Notes: generated from the sequence alone by a model not told the origin. A stretch of DNA of 64,000 nt from Arthrobacter oryzae (GCF_030718995.1 NZ_CP132204.1:1984001-2048000); one strand, 5' to 3'; counted from the first letter of the stretch, positions 8,171 to 17,329 are shown. Numbers and translations: made by a program.

Positions 8171-9643
8171 CTACGCCGCGATGAAAAGTGCCCAGTCAGG
8201 GAAGGGATCCGCCGGTAATGGCGGCCCGGTCTCATCGAGACCGGCGGCACTGGCAAGTACATTCAGCCAGTCAGGCGGTTCCCGGTCTTGGTCGTCGCCC
8301 GCGTGACCGGGCTGGTCCGGCCAGTGTGGCGGTTCCCAGTCCTGTTGTTCGCTCGGATAGGAGCGCCCCGCCGGTGAGATCCAGCCCGGCGGCTTGTCCC
8401 GGGTCGCACCGACCGGCCTCCACGCTGTGGTGTGTTTGAGCCGGTGGTGCCTCCGGCATGGCTGGGCCAGGTTCGTGATCCCGGTGCCGCCTCCCTCGGA
8501 CCACGCCAGCAGATGATCCGCTTCATTATCCAGGGAAAGGTTGTTGCAGCCCGGAAAGGGGCACCGGCCGTCCCGAAGCCGCAGCCATTGACGCATCGCC
8601 TTCGGCACCCGGTAGCTCTCGCGTCCGATCTCCAGCGGCGCTCCGGTCCGCGGATCGGTCAGCACCCGGAGGAACGACTCTGCGCCATCCCCGACAAGCC
8701 GGCGGGCCATGCTCGCCGGAACGGGACCGTACCCGTCCAGCGTGGCCGGTTCCTCGCCTGCGCCCAGGAGCGATAACACCGGAACGGTCACCAAAACCTG
8801 CGCCTTCGGTGACGGGATGCCATCCACCGCCCCCGCCAGCAGCCAGTCGGCAGCAACGTCCGCCCGGAGCTGGGCCAGGGTCCGGGATTCCGCCGGGCCC
8901 TGCAGGGCACGGGCCGCTTCCGTGGCACGGGACCACACACCCGCTGCCACATCCGCAGCCACGTAGGCCGAAAGCCAGGCCATGCCGTCCCGGTCCGGGA
9001 CATACTCCAGCCGCCGGTCCTCCACGCCCTTGCGGTGCCGCGCCTCGATGCTCACCGGGTGGTGCCGCTCACGCCAAGTGCGCGCCTTGGCCCGGAACCT
9101 GCCCGGCACCAGCTCTCCCGCCGGGCAGCCACGCGCAGCAAACGGAGCGTCGGGGTCCAGGAAATGCGCCTCCAACGCAGCAGCGCCACCCTTGTCCAGG
9201 TTGGCGGTCTCATCACACATCACCCGCGCGTGCTGCCACGAAATGCTCCCCGACCCCAGCGCAGACAGCGTCAACGGCAGGGACGTGGTCAGCGCGGCCG
9301 ATTCCGCCAGGAATGCCGCCGCCGCCCTTTCACTCACCGTCAGGACACAGGCGACCTCTGCCGTCACCGCCATTTCCCGGGCGGTGCACTCCTGCGGGGA
9401 AACAGCCGGGACCGCCACGGCGGCAGCAGCGCGGGCATACCCCGCAGCAAAATGCACCTTCAACCCCGCCAGCATGGCTTCCAACCGGCCCGCCACGCCC
9501 AGACCGTCCAGGCACGCGTCCGCTTCATCCCGAAGAGGATCAGCACCAGCCACGGCACCGCGACCAACCACAGCAGCCAAGGCAGCAAGGGAAGCCTCCA
9601 TCGCCTCCACCGTCTCCGCAACTGCCCTGCTATCCATACCCAC
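8171..9643 (-). CDS. DUF222 / HNH endonuclease domain protein
   Basis: 490 aa. The N-terminal two thirds is the DUF222 (13E12-type) helical domain. The C-terminus holds an HNH nuclease module: GRCPFPGCNN, EADHLLAWSEGGGTGITNL and CRRHHRLKH, which supply paired cysteines for zinc and the catalytic His. This family is present in many copies in Arthrobacter relatives and its role is not established. A second, divergent member is at 30896-32563. Nothing around it suggests an intron, intein or transposon. Confidence 0.88.
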   Translation of the reverse strand: MGMDSRAVAETVEAMEASLAALAAVVGRGAVAGADPLRDEADACLDGLGVAGRLEAMLAGLKVHFAAGYARAAAAVAVPAVSPQECTAREMAVTAEVACVLTVSERAAAAFLAESAALTTSLPLTLSALGSGSISWQHARVMCDETANLDKGGAAALEAHFLDPDAPFAARGCPAGELVPGRFRAKARTWRERHHPVSIEARHRKGVEDRRLEYVPDRDGMAWLSAYVAADVAAGVWSRATEAARALQGPAESRTLAQLRADVAADWLLAGAVDGIPSPKAQVLVTVPVLSLLGAGEEPATLDGYGPVPASMARRLVGDGAESFLRVLTDPRTGAPLEIGRESYRVPKAMRQWLRLRDGRCPFPGCNNLSLDNEADHLLAWSEGGGTGITNLAQPCRRHHRLKHTTAWRPVGATRDKPPGWISPAGRSYPSEQQDWEPPHWPDQPGHAGDDQDREPPDWLNVLASAAGLDETGPPLPADPFPDWALFIAA

Positions 9644-9720
9644 AGCATCCCAGCAGGCACCGACAATTAACGCCGGGGCCGCCGTCTCGCGGATTCGCCC
9701 CGACTACGTCACCGGGCTCC

Positions 9721-10851
9721 CTAGCTGCAGACGTCCGTCAGCGGCACCGCCTCGGGGCGCTCGCAACGGCTGGCCACTTTCACCGCCTGCCCCAGGGCCG
9801 CTGATTCCAGCACGGATTCCATCACCTCCAGCACATGAAAGGCCAGCTGTCCGCCGGCCCGCGGTTCTTCGCCGGCCGCGGTCTTGGCGAGGTCGTGCAG
9901 GCCAAAGCCGCGGGCCGAATCCACGTAGCCGGCCGAGACCGGGAGCACCTCCCAGCCCTCGTCGCCCAGGCTGCGGAGCTTCACGTCGCCGTCGAAATGG
10001 TTGGGATCGGGCACGATCAGCGACCCCGTTTCGCCGTGGATCTCCAGGTTGGCGGACTGGGTGGCCACCGCATCGAAGCTCATCACCAGCGTGGACAGCG
10101 CGCCGGATTCGTGCGCCAGCACACCCGTCACGTGGGTGTCCGTGCTGACCGGAACGCTCTCGCCGGCGCGGGGCCCGGTGCCGATGGTCCGGGAGCCGCG
10201 GGTATGGCTCGCTGCCCCGATCACCGACGCCACCGGCCCCAGCAGCGTCACCAGCGCGGAGACGTAATACGGCCCCATGTCCAGCAGCGGACCGCCGCCC
10301 GGAACGTAGTAGAAGTCCGGGTTCGGATGCCAGCGTTCGTGGCCCGGGGTCACCATGGTGGCCGTCGCCGAGATCGGCGCCCCGATCCGGCCGTCGTCGA
10401 TCGCCTTCCGGGCGGTCTGGATGCCGGTCCCCAGGACCGTGTCCGGTGCGCAGCCGACGACGACGCCCGCCGCCGCTGCTGCCTCCAGCACCTTGCGGGC
10501 CTCTTCGGTAGTGGCGGCCAGCGGCTTTTCGCCGTACGTCGCCTTGCCGGCGGCGACGGTCCGCAGGGCGATGTCCGCGTGGGCTGCCGGGATGGTCAGG
10601 TTCAGCACCAGGTCGACTTCCGGGTCCGCCAGAAGCTGGTCCACACCCAGTGCACGCACCCCCGGCTGGCCCGCCGCCACGGCCTCCGCCCGGGCCGGGT
10701 CAAGGTCCGCCACGGCCACGAGCCGGACGCTGTCCAGCCGCGGGAATGTGGCCAGGTAGGCGGCGATGATGTTGCCGCAGCCCACCACGCCGATCCGCAG
10801 CGGTGACGCAGACGGTGACTCCAATTCGGTGGTTCTTAGCGGCTGGCCCAC
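9721..10851 (-). CDS. Gfo/Idh/MocA family oxidoreductase (second copy)
   Basis: 376 aa from a GTG at 10851. A Rossmann fold with GVVGCGNIIAAYLATF, then NLTIPAAHADIALRTVAAGK and the signature GEKPLA precede a C-terminal domain with GGGPLLDMGPYY, where the conserved Asp/His pair of the family sits. It overlaps the end of the ThuA-like gene by 16 nt and is the last gene of the sugar import operon. NAD(P)-dependent oxidation or reduction of a sugar carbon is expected. A TTG ten codons further in could also be the start. Confidence 0.9.
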   Translation of the reverse strand: MGQPLRTTELESPSASPLRIGVVGCGNIIAAYLATFPRLDSVRLVAVADLDPARAEAVAAGQPGVRALGVDQLLADPEVDLVLNLTIPAAHADIALRTVAAGKATYGEKPLAATTEEARKVLEAAAAAGVVVGCAPDTVLGTGIQTARKAIDDGRIGAPISATATMVTPGHERWHPNPDFYYVPGGGPLLDMGPYYVSALVTLLGPVASVIGAASHTRGSRTIGTGPRAGESVPVSTDTHVTGVLAHESGALSTLVMSFDAVATQSANLEIHGETGSLIVPDPNHFDGDVKLRSLGDEGWEVLPVSAGYVDSARGFGLHDLAKTAAGEEPRAGGQLAFHVLEVMESVLESAALGQAVKVASRCERPEAVPLTDVCS

Positions 10852-11534
10852 AGCATGCCCCTTTCAATGATGGTGCGGACGTTGTTGTCCTTGAGGATCT
10901 CCACGCTGTGGCCGGGTGTGGCCACGAAGATCCGGCCTTCGCCCCACGACCGCGTCCACACCGCCGGCGAGACCACGTCACGGTGCCAGGCATCCTTGTC
11001 CCTGGCCGGCAGTGTGGTGGTGGCCAGCACGTCGATGTAGTCGTCCGAGAGCACCCAGTACTGTTCCGTGAACAGTTCGAAGTCGCCGATTCCCGCAGTG
11101 ATCGGGTGTTCTGCCGCCGCCGGCAGCATGTTCACCGTGTACGTCCGGAAATTGTCAGTGGCGTCCCCGTGCAGTTCGCCGTGGTCCTTGACCGGATGGC
11201 AGGCGAACTGGCCGCCGATCAGGTGCAGGTAGTCCGCATTGTTCCGGTATGAATCAGCAATGCCGCCGTGCCAGCCCGCCATTCCGGTGCCGGCCTCGAT
11301 CGCGGCGCGGAGGCCCTCGAACTCGGCCTTCTCGATGGTGGTCATGGTGTTGCACTGCACGATCAGGTCCACCCCGGCCATGTATGCGGCGTCCGCGTAC
11401 ACCGCCGTCGACTCCTCCACCCTCACGGTGAAGCCCTGCTCGCGGAGGAACGGAATAAAAAGGTCCGTGGCTTCGACGGGCTGGTGGCCGTCCCAGCCGC
11501 CCCGGACCACCAAAGCGTTTTGTGAAGTGATCAT
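10836..11534 (-). CDS. ThuA-like domain protein
   Basis: 232 aa from the ATG at 11534, which is preceded by AAGGAA; an upstream extension to 11630 would overlap the neighbouring gene. The sequence has the class I amidotransferase-like fold of ThuA: NALVVRGGWDGHQP, DLIVQCNTMTTI, GTGMAGWHGGIADS, GGQFACHP and a C-terminal RIFVATPGHS. In Sinorhizobium thu genes ThuA works with a Gfo/Idh dehydrogenase (ThuB) on trehalose and related disaccharides through 3-keto intermediates. Here it lies between two Gfo/Idh genes, which fits that scheme. Confidence 0.88.
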   Translation of the reverse strand: MITSQNALVVRGGWDGHQPVEATDLFIPFLREQGFTVRVEESTAVYADAAYMAGVDLIVQCNTMTTIEKAEFEGLRAAIEAGTGMAGWHGGIADSYRNNADYLHLIGGQFACHPVKDHGELHGDATDNFRTYTVNMLPAAAEHPITAGIGDFELFTEQYWVLSDDYIDVLATTTLPARDKDAWHRDVVSPAVWTRSWGEGRIFVATPGHSVEILKDNNVRTIIERGMLWASR

Positions 11535-11550
11535 TGTTTGTTCCTTCTCG

Positions 11551-12783
11551 TCAGTCCACTGAAGTCCAGCGGGAATCCCCGCCTGCGCTGTTTTCCACTG
11601 CCGCCAGCACCCGCTGCACCTGCAGCGCATCCGGGAACGACGGCGTGGGCTGGATTCCGGCCCCGATGGCCGTCAGCAGGTCCACCACCTGGTGCGTGAA
11701 GCCGTGCTCGTAACCGAGCCCGTGGCCCACCGGCCACCAGTTCCCGGTGTACGGGTGGTGGGCCTCCGTGACGTTGATCCGTCGGAAGCCGAGCGAATCC
11801 GCATCGGCGCCGCTGCCGCCGTCGTAGTAGTTCAGGTAGTTCATATCCTCGAAATCGAAGGCGATGGACCCGCGCGAGCCGTTCACCTCCAGGCGCATGG
11901 CATTCTTCCTGCCGAGCGCCGCCCGGCTGGCTTCGAAGACGCCGATCGGGCCGCCGTCGAACCGTGCACTGAAAATCACCGCATCGTCCACGGTCACCGG
12001 ACCGCGTTCGACGCCGGCACCCGTCGCGCCGTTCCCGCCGAGGCCCACGAAGTCCCCGCCCACGGGACGTTCCCTGGTGAAGGTCTCCATGATGGCCGAG
12101 ACGCCCGTGATGCTCTGCCCGGTGACGAACTGGGCGGCGTCGATGCTGTGCGCGCCGATGTCCCCGAGGGCGCCGGAACCGGATTTCGCCTTGTCCATCC
12201 GCCAGGTCAGCGGTGCGTTCTCGTCCGAGAGCCAGTCCTGCAGATACTGTGCGCGCACCTGCCGGATGGTTCCGAGTTTGCCGTCCCGCACCATGTTCCG
12301 GGCCAGTGCCAGGGCGGGGGTGCGACGGTACGAATAGCCGCACATGGCGAAGACGCCGCGCGCCGCAGCCTCGGCGGCAACCTCCGTCATCTCCTCGGCT
12401 TCCGCCACGCTGTTGGCCAGCGGCTTTTCGCAGAGCACGTGCTTCCCTGCCCGCATTGCGGCGATGGCGATCTCCGCGTGGGTGTCGCCGGGAGTGCAGA
12501 TGTCCACCAGGTCGACGTCGTCCCGCTCCACCAGCGCCCGCCAGTCCGTTTCGGTGGCGGCCCAGCCCAGGCGGCGGGCGGCCGCGGTGACGCGGTCCCC
12601 GTCCCGGCCGGCCAGGACGGTCAGCTCGGGGACCAGCGGGAGGTCGAAGAAACGCGGTGCGGTGCGCCAGGCGTGCGAGTGGGCGGCGCCCATAAAGGCA
12701 TGGCCCACCATGCCGACGCGGATCGGCGGGGCCGTCCTTTCGGGCGTTCCGTTGTGCGGCGTGCTCATGGGTGTGTTCTCCAT
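11551..12783 (-). CDS. Gfo/Idh/MocA family oxidoreductase (first copy)
   Basis: 410 aa from the ATG at 12783, preceded by AAGGAA; the open frame continues upstream through the permease gene but not as a real coding region. The Rossmann motif is GMVGHAFMGAAHSHAW, followed by DICTPGDTHAEIAIAAMRAGKHVLCEKPLAN. The C-terminal domain has GALGDIGAHSIDAAQFVTG, the conserved D-x3-H pair of the family. The AFMGAAHSHAW form resembles dehydrogenases acting on sugars such as levoglucosan or 3-keto-forming glycoside dehydrogenases; the substrate is not proven. It follows the transporter genes and precedes the ThuA-like gene by 17 nt. Confidence 0.9.
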   Translation of the reverse strand: MENTPMSTPHNGTPERTAPPIRVGMVGHAFMGAAHSHAWRTAPRFFDLPLVPELTVLAGRDGDRVTAAARRLGWAATETDWRALVERDDVDLVDICTPGDTHAEIAIAAMRAGKHVLCEKPLANSVAEAEEMTEVAAEAAARGVFAMCGYSYRRTPALALARNMVRDGKLGTIRQVRAQYLQDWLSDENAPLTWRMDKAKSGSGALGDIGAHSIDAAQFVTGQSITGVSAIMETFTRERPVGGDFVGLGGNGATGAGVERGPVTVDDAVIFSARFDGGPIGVFEASRAALGRKNAMRLEVNGSRGSIAFDFEDMNYLNYYDGGSGADADSLGFRRINVTEAHHPYTGNWWPVGHGLGYEHGFTHQVVDLLTAIGAGIQPTPSFPDALQVQRVLAAVENSAGGDSRWTSVD

Positions 12784-12803
12784 CGGGTATTCCTTGCCTG
12801 GGG

Positions 12804-13700
12804 TCACTTGCTGAAGCCGGCGGTGAGGCCGCTCAGCAGCTGGCGGCGGCCCACGATGTACAGGACAAGGATGGGCAGGGTAGTGAGGACCACGGAGGCC
12901 AGCACCGCGGGGATGTTCACGCTGTATTGGCCCTGGAAGGTCCACAGCGCCAGCGGCAGGACGCGAAGTTCCGGACTCTGGGTGAGGATCAGCGGCAGCA
13001 GGAAGCCGTTCCACACCCCCAGTCCGTTGTAGATGGCCACGGTGACGATGGCCGGTTTCACCAGCGGCAGCGCGAGCCGCCACATGGTCTGCCATTCGTT
13101 GCAGCCGTCCAGGCGCATGGACTCGAACAGTTCGTCCGGCACGTCCCGGATGAAGTTGGCCAGGATCAGCACCGTGAGCGGGATCCCGAACGCGATGGAC
13201 GGCAGGATCAGGGCCAGCAGGCTGTCGTAGAGGTTCAACCGGATGATGAGCAGGTACACCGGGATGATGGTGGCCTGCAGCGGGATGGCCAGGCCCATCA
13301 GGAACAGTCCGTTGACGAGCTTCAGGAACTTCCCGCGGCCGCGGACAATCGCGAACGCCGCCATGAAGGAGAACAGCACCGTGGGCAGTACGGCTCCCGC
13401 CGTCACCAGCGAGCTGTTGAGGAAGTACCGGGCGAAGTCGGCTTCCAGGACCATCCGGTAGTTGTCCACCGTGGGGTTCGACGGCGGTGCCAGCGGGTTT
13501 TCGCTGAAGTATCCCGCCTGGCTCTTGAAGCTGGTGATCACGATGTAATAGATGGGAATGATGATGACGGCGAGCCACATCCAGCCGCCCAGGCCGCCGG
13601 GAACGTTCAGTTTCCGGAAGCGGCGGCCGAGGCCGCGGTTCGGCGCAGGTTCCCCCGGGGTGAGGGCTGCGGGCGTTGGCTTGGTCAGGGTGGCGCTCAT
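12804..13700 (-). CDS. Sugar ABC transporter permease, MalG type
   Basis: 298 aa from the ATG at 13700. After a basic N-terminal tail there is a first helix (WMWLAVIIIPIYYIVITSF) and a six-helix BPD_transp_1 core. The EAA loop is visible as ESMRLDGCNEWQTMWRLALPLVKPA, and the C-terminus reads LLSGLTAGFSK, the usual MalG-like ending. It is 2 nt downstream of the MalF-type permease. No ATP-binding subunit is encoded in the operon, so a shared multi-sugar ATPase elsewhere is likely to energise it. Confidence 0.93.
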   Translation of the reverse strand: MSATLTKPTPAALTPGEPAPNRGLGRRFRKLNVPGGLGGWMWLAVIIIPIYYIVITSFKSQAGYFSENPLAPPSNPTVDNYRMVLEADFARYFLNSSLVTAGAVLPTVLFSFMAAFAIVRGRGKFLKLVNGLFLMGLAIPLQATIIPVYLLIIRLNLYDSLLALILPSIAFGIPLTVLILANFIRDVPDELFESMRLDGCNEWQTMWRLALPLVKPAIVTVAIYNGLGVWNGFLLPLILTQSPELRVLPLALWTFQGQYSVNIPAVLASVVLTTLPILVLYIVGRRQLLSGLTAGFSK

Positions 13701-13702
13701 GG

Positions 13703-14605
13703 CTAGAGTCCTTCCAACTGGCTGCCGCCGGAGTTCTTGCCGCCCAGCCGCTGCAGCAGCAGGGCCAGGCCGAGTCCCACCACCACCAGGATGACGGCGA
13801 TGACACTGGCGGGGCCCATCAGGTTGGCGCGGAAGCCGGTCAGGTACATGTCCAGGGCCAGGATCCTGGTGGAGTTGCCCGGCCCGCCGGCGGTGAGGAC
13901 GAAAACGAGGTCGAAGTAGGTCAGCGAACCCACCACCATGAGGGTGGAGGACGTGATGATCGTGTACTTGAGCTGCGGCACGGTGATGTAGAAGAACTGC
14001 TTCACCCGGCCCGCGCCGTCGATCTCGGCAGCCTCGTACAGGGACTTGGGGATCTGCCGGACGCCGCCCTGGTAGATCAGGGTGTGGAACGGAACGAACT
14101 GCCACGCAATCACGAAGATCACCAGGAACAGCACCAGCTGGGGCTGTCCGAGCCAGTCCTGCGCCAGGAACGGCAGGCCCAGGCCTTCAGCCAGCCCGAA
14201 GTTGGGGTCAAGCAACGCCTTGTACGCAATGGCGATGGCGGCTGAGGAGAGCAGCAGCGGCAGGAAGTAGAGCACCGCCAGTACCGCCCGGTACTTCTGG
14301 CTGCCGGCAGTGAAGGTGCCGAGCAGCAGGCTGATGGGCGTCTGCACCAGCCAGGACACCACCATGATCACGAAGGTCAGCCACACCGCGTTGTACATGA
14401 CGGGATCGGAGAGAACGGCAAGCCAGTTGTCCATGCCTGCCAGGCTGATGGCACCGATGCCGTCCCAGGTGGCGAAGCTCAGGGCAACGACGCCCAGGAG
14501 TGGAAGGACGGCGAAGGCCGCGAAGAACAGGAGGGCGGGCAGGACCATCCAGCCCAGCGCTCCGCCCCGGGCCCTGCCACGGGCAGTGAGGGCTCCGGCG
14601 CTCAT
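13703..14605 (-). CDS. Sugar ABC transporter permease, MalF type
   Basis: 300 aa with six membrane helices; the first is LGWMVLPALLFFAAFAVLPLLG. The EAA loop reads KSLYEAAEIDGAGRVKQFFYITVPQLK and is followed by TAGGPGNST, a feature of CUT1 MalF-like subunits. Its start overlaps the stop of the solute-binding protein gene by 4 nt, so it is translationally coupled with it. Confidence 0.93.
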   Translation of the reverse strand: MSAGALTARGRARGGALGWMVLPALLFFAAFAVLPLLGVVALSFATWDGIGAISLAGMDNWLAVLSDPVMYNAVWLTFVIMVVSWLVQTPISLLLGTFTAGSQKYRAVLAVLYFLPLLLSSAAIAIAYKALLDPNFGLAEGLGLPFLAQDWLGQPQLVLFLVIFVIAWQFVPFHTLIYQGGVRQIPKSLYEAAEIDGAGRVKQFFYITVPQLKYTIITSSTLMVVGSLTYFDLVFVLTAGGPGNSTRILALDMYLTGFRANLMGPASVIAVILVVVGLGLALLLQRLGGKNSGGSQLEGL

Positions 14606-15927
14606 TTTCCAAGCGTCGCATTCATGTTGTCGGCGAACTGCGCCGGGGTGATGGACTTCAGGAACAGCTGGTCGATGTTGCTCAGCAGCGCCTCGGCCGC
14701 CGTGGGACTGAGGGCCTGGTCCCAGGACTGCTGCAGGCTGGGCGCGTTCTTGCTTAGCGTGTACACGTAGTTCAGGAAGTCCTTGTCCTCGCTGGAGGCG
14801 AGCTTGTCCTCGATGCCCTGCACGATGGGCACGGCCCCGGACGAGATGTAGGCGGTGATTTCATCCGTGGTCAGCAGGCCGTCCTTGAAGAACTTCTTGG
14901 CTGCTTCCTTTTCGGCGGCGCTCGCCTTGGCGGAGATGGACAGGTACTGGGCGGGATTGCCCACCGTGTTGAGCGGATCCCCCTTGCCGCCGGCGACGGT
15001 GGGGAAGTCGAACCAGCCGAGCTTTCCGTCCTGGACGAACGTGCCGCCGTCGTGCTTCATGCCCCCGTACGTCCAGGCTCCGTGCAGCATCATGGCCGCC
15101 TTGCCGGTGAACAGGAGTGCCTGGTCCGCGTTGCTGTCCGCCGTGATGGAGGAGAAGCCCTTGACGAACCCGTTGGCGGAGACCAGTTCCTGGATCTTGG
15201 CGCAGGTTTCCAGCACCGCCGGATCGGACCAGGCGTTGGCCTTGCCGTCGAAGATCGCCTGGAAGACGTCCGGGCCGCCGATCCGGTCCAGGAGGTATTC
15301 CAGCCACATCATGGACGTCCAGCGGGACTGGCCGCCGAGTGACAGCGGGGCCACGCCCATGTCGTTGAAGGTCCTGGTCAGGGCGAGGAGGTCGTCCCAG
15401 GTCTTGGGCGGCTGGGCGTTGGCCTTCGAGAAGAGTTCCTTGTTGTAGTAGAAGACAATCGGCGCCACGGTCTGCGTGGGCACGGCGTAGATCTTGCCGT
15501 CGACGGTGGCCGCGGCAAAGGAGGACGGGAAGAGCTTGGCCTTGACGTCGGGATTCGCGTCGAACCACCCCGTGAGGTCCTCCACCTGCCCCGCCTGTGC
15601 ATAGGTTTTCAGGGTTCCGCCGCCCCAGCCGTAAATGATGGTGGGAGCCTGGCCCGCGCCGATGGCCGTCTTGATTTTGGTCTTGTAGGCATCGTTCTGG
15701 AAGACCGTGGCCACGATCCTGGAATCCGGGTTGGCGGCATTGAAGGCCTCCAGGCTCTTTTTCCGGATGGACTCGTTGGGTTCCCCGGTCAGGGACCAGA
15801 ACGTGGCGCCCCCGGCCGGTGCCGTGCCGGGCCCCGACGTGCCGCAGGCGGTCACCGTCCAGGCGGCGAGGGGAGTGAGGGCTGCAAGGCTAAGGAATGA
15901 CCTGCGTGACGAAAGGCGTGGTTCCAT
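14602..15927 (-). CDS. Extracellular sugar-binding lipoprotein (CUT1)
   Basis: 441 aa from the ATG at 15927, which has GGAG upstream; an ATG at 15939 lacks one. The N-terminus has a twin-arginine pattern (SSRRSFLSLAA) and a lipobox ending at Cys 28 (TVTAC), so export by Tat followed by lipidation is likely. The mature part has the family 1 solute-binding layout (FWSLTGEPNESIRKKSLEAFN; YGWGGGTLKTYAQAGQVEDL; YYNKELFSKANAQPPKTWDDLL). It feeds the two downstream permeases. The ligand is probably an oligosaccharide or glycoside. Confidence 0.92.
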   Translation of the reverse strand: MEPRLSSRRSFLSLAALTPLAAWTVTACGTSGPGTAPAGGATFWSLTGEPNESIRKKSLEAFNAANPDSRIVATVFQNDAYKTKIKTAIGAGQAPTIIYGWGGGTLKTYAQAGQVEDLTGWFDANPDVKAKLFPSSFAAATVDGKIYAVPTQTVAPIVFYYNKELFSKANAQPPKTWDDLLALTRTFNDMGVAPLSLGGQSRWTSMMWLEYLLDRIGGPDVFQAIFDGKANAWSDPAVLETCAKIQELVSANGFVKGFSSITADSNADQALLFTGKAAMMLHGAWTYGGMKHDGGTFVQDGKLGWFDFPTVAGGKGDPLNTVGNPAQYLSISAKASAAEKEAAKKFFKDGLLTTDEITAYISSGAVPIVQGIEDKLASSEDKDFLNYVYTLSKNAPSLQQSWDQALSPTAAEALLSNIDQLFLKSITPAQFADNMNATLGK

Positions 15928-16016
15928 TCTGATCTCCATTGAAAAGAGCCGCGGCATTGCGGCGCCGGTGGTGGTGCCGGCCGGTCGGGCGGCACCAGCG
16001 ATGAGCAGATGTTTTT

Positions 16017-16028
16017 CGAAATATTTCG
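16017..16028. promoter_or_regulatory. LacI operator candidate 1 (CGAAATATTTCG)
   Basis: A perfect 12-bp palindrome, CGAAA-TA-TTTCG, 90 bp upstream of the binding-protein start codon. LacI regulators bind palindromes of this form. A second CGAAA-N2-TTTCG copy lies at 16138-16149 next to the lacI-type gene. Confidence 0.6.
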
Positions 16029-16137
16029 CAACTAATTCGTGAACTGAGATAGAAGCTAGTCCCGTTTCGACCCCGGCGTCAAGGGTTTCCGTGCAAATCT
16101 TGACGTCGGCGTTGCCGTTGGTGCAGACTTCAGCTAC

Positions 16138-16149
16138 CGAAATTTTTCG
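16138..16149. promoter_or_regulatory. LacI operator candidate 2 (CGAAA-TT-TTTCG)
   Basis: Same arms as the palindrome at 16017-16028 with a different central dinucleotide. It lies 15 bp before the regulator ATG, which suggests autoregulation. The two centres are 121 bp apart, compatible with looping over the divergent promoters. Confidence 0.55.
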
Positions 16150-16163
16150 AGAAAGTTGCATTG

Positions 16164-17201
16164 ATGCCTGCACAGACACCGAAGGCCAGGCTGAACCTGG
16201 CTGACGTCGCGGCCCTGGCCGGGGTGTCCGCGCCCACTGTTTCCAAAGTCATCAACGGCCGTGACGACGTCGCGGAGGCAACCCGCGCCCGCGTACAGAA
16301 GGCCCTCGTCAAGCTGGGCTACGAGTCTCCGATGCAGCGCAGGGTCAGGTCCGGCGGCCCGGTGCTCGTGGACCTGGTGTTTGACGGACTGGACAGCTCC
16401 TACTCGCTGGAGGTGATGTCCGGGATTGTGGGCTGTGCGGCCGAGGAGGGCGTTGAGGTGGTCTTGAGCAGCGTGACTCCGGACAAACTGAAGAACACGG
16501 ACCACGAGCAGTGGTCGCAGCGGCTCTTCGACGCGGGCAGGAAAGGCCTCATCCTGGTGACGTCCGAAATCACTCCGGGCCAGCTGGAGTCCTTCCGGCG
16601 CAGGAACATACCGGTGGTGGTGATCGATCCGCTGAATCCGCCCCGCTCCGGGTTCGTCAGCGTCGGTGCCACCAACTGGGCCGGCGGCAAGGCGGCGGCC
16701 GAGCACCTGATCTCCCTGGGGCACAGGAAGATCGCCTTCCTGGGCGGCCCCGAAGCCGCAGAGTGCAGTGTCGCCCGGCTCCACGGCTACCTGGCGGCCC
16801 TGCGTGCCAACAACATCCCGGCCAATCCGGACTATATTGTGGCCGGCCAGTTCCAGCGCTACTTTGGCGTTGCCGGTGCGCGCCAGCTGTTCGCCCTCGC
16901 GGACCGGCCCACCGCAATCTTTGCCGGCAATGATGCGATCGCCCTGGGCGTCCTGGACGAAGCCCGTGCGCACGGCATCAACGTTCCCGGTGAGCTCAGC
17001 CTGGTGGGCTTCGACGGGACCGACGTCACCGAACAGTCCGTACCGCGCCTGACTTCCGTGGCCCAGCCGCTGCAGGAGATGGGGCGGACGGCGCTCCGAT
17101 CCGTCCTGCGGCTGGCCGGCGGGGAGGCCCTTGAATCAACACACGTAGAATTGGCTACCCGGCTGGTGGTCAGGGACTCCACGGCGGCGCCCGCCGGCTG
17201 A
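16164..17201 (+). CDS. LacI-family regulator
   Basis: 345 aa from the ATG at 16164 (a TTG lies directly before it). The N-terminal helix-turn-helix and hinge read LADVAALAGVSAPTVSKVIN and EATRARVQKALVKLGY. The effector domain has the periplasmic-binding-protein fold (GLILVTSEITPGQLESF, FVSVGATNWAGGKAAAEHL, LGHRKIAFLGG, IFAGNDAIALGVLDEA, LSLVGFDGTDVTEQS). It is divergent from the sugar import operon and surrounded by two palindromes, so it most likely represses that operon until the imported sugar or a product binds. Confidence 0.92.
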   Translation: MPAQTPKARLNLADVAALAGVSAPTVSKVINGRDDVAEATRARVQKALVKLGYESPMQRRVRSGGPVLVDLVFDGLDSSYSLEVMSGIVGCAAEEGVEVVLSSVTPDKLKNTDHEQWSQRLFDAGRKGLILVTSEITPGQLESFRRRNIPVVVIDPLNPPRSGFVSVGATNWAGGKAAAEHLISLGHRKIAFLGGPEAAECSVARLHGYLAALRANNIPANPDYIVAGQFQRYFGVAGARQLFALADRPTAIFAGNDAIALGVLDEARAHGINVPGELSLVGFDGTDVTEQSVPRLTSVAQPLQEMGRTALRSVLRLAGGEALESTHVELATRLVVRDSTAAPAG

Positions 17202-17329
17202 TTTTGTCCCCGGCGTGCCGAACATTACACCACCTCGACTTACTTCGCGCTGGTGGCGCGGGAATAAGGGTGCGATGGTGTAGGTTGCATTCCCGTCAGT
17301 CAAGAACATTAGAAAAGAGAAACACCCAA

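Noticed and set aside
12784-13806. Upstream extension of the first Gfo/Idh gene
   Set aside because: The open frame runs through the permease genes without homology; the ATG at 12783 has a ribosome binding site and begins the Rossmann domain region.
15928-16179. N-terminal extension of the sugar-binding lipoprotein
   Set aside because: It would bury the Tat signal and lipobox and overlap the promoter with its palindrome.
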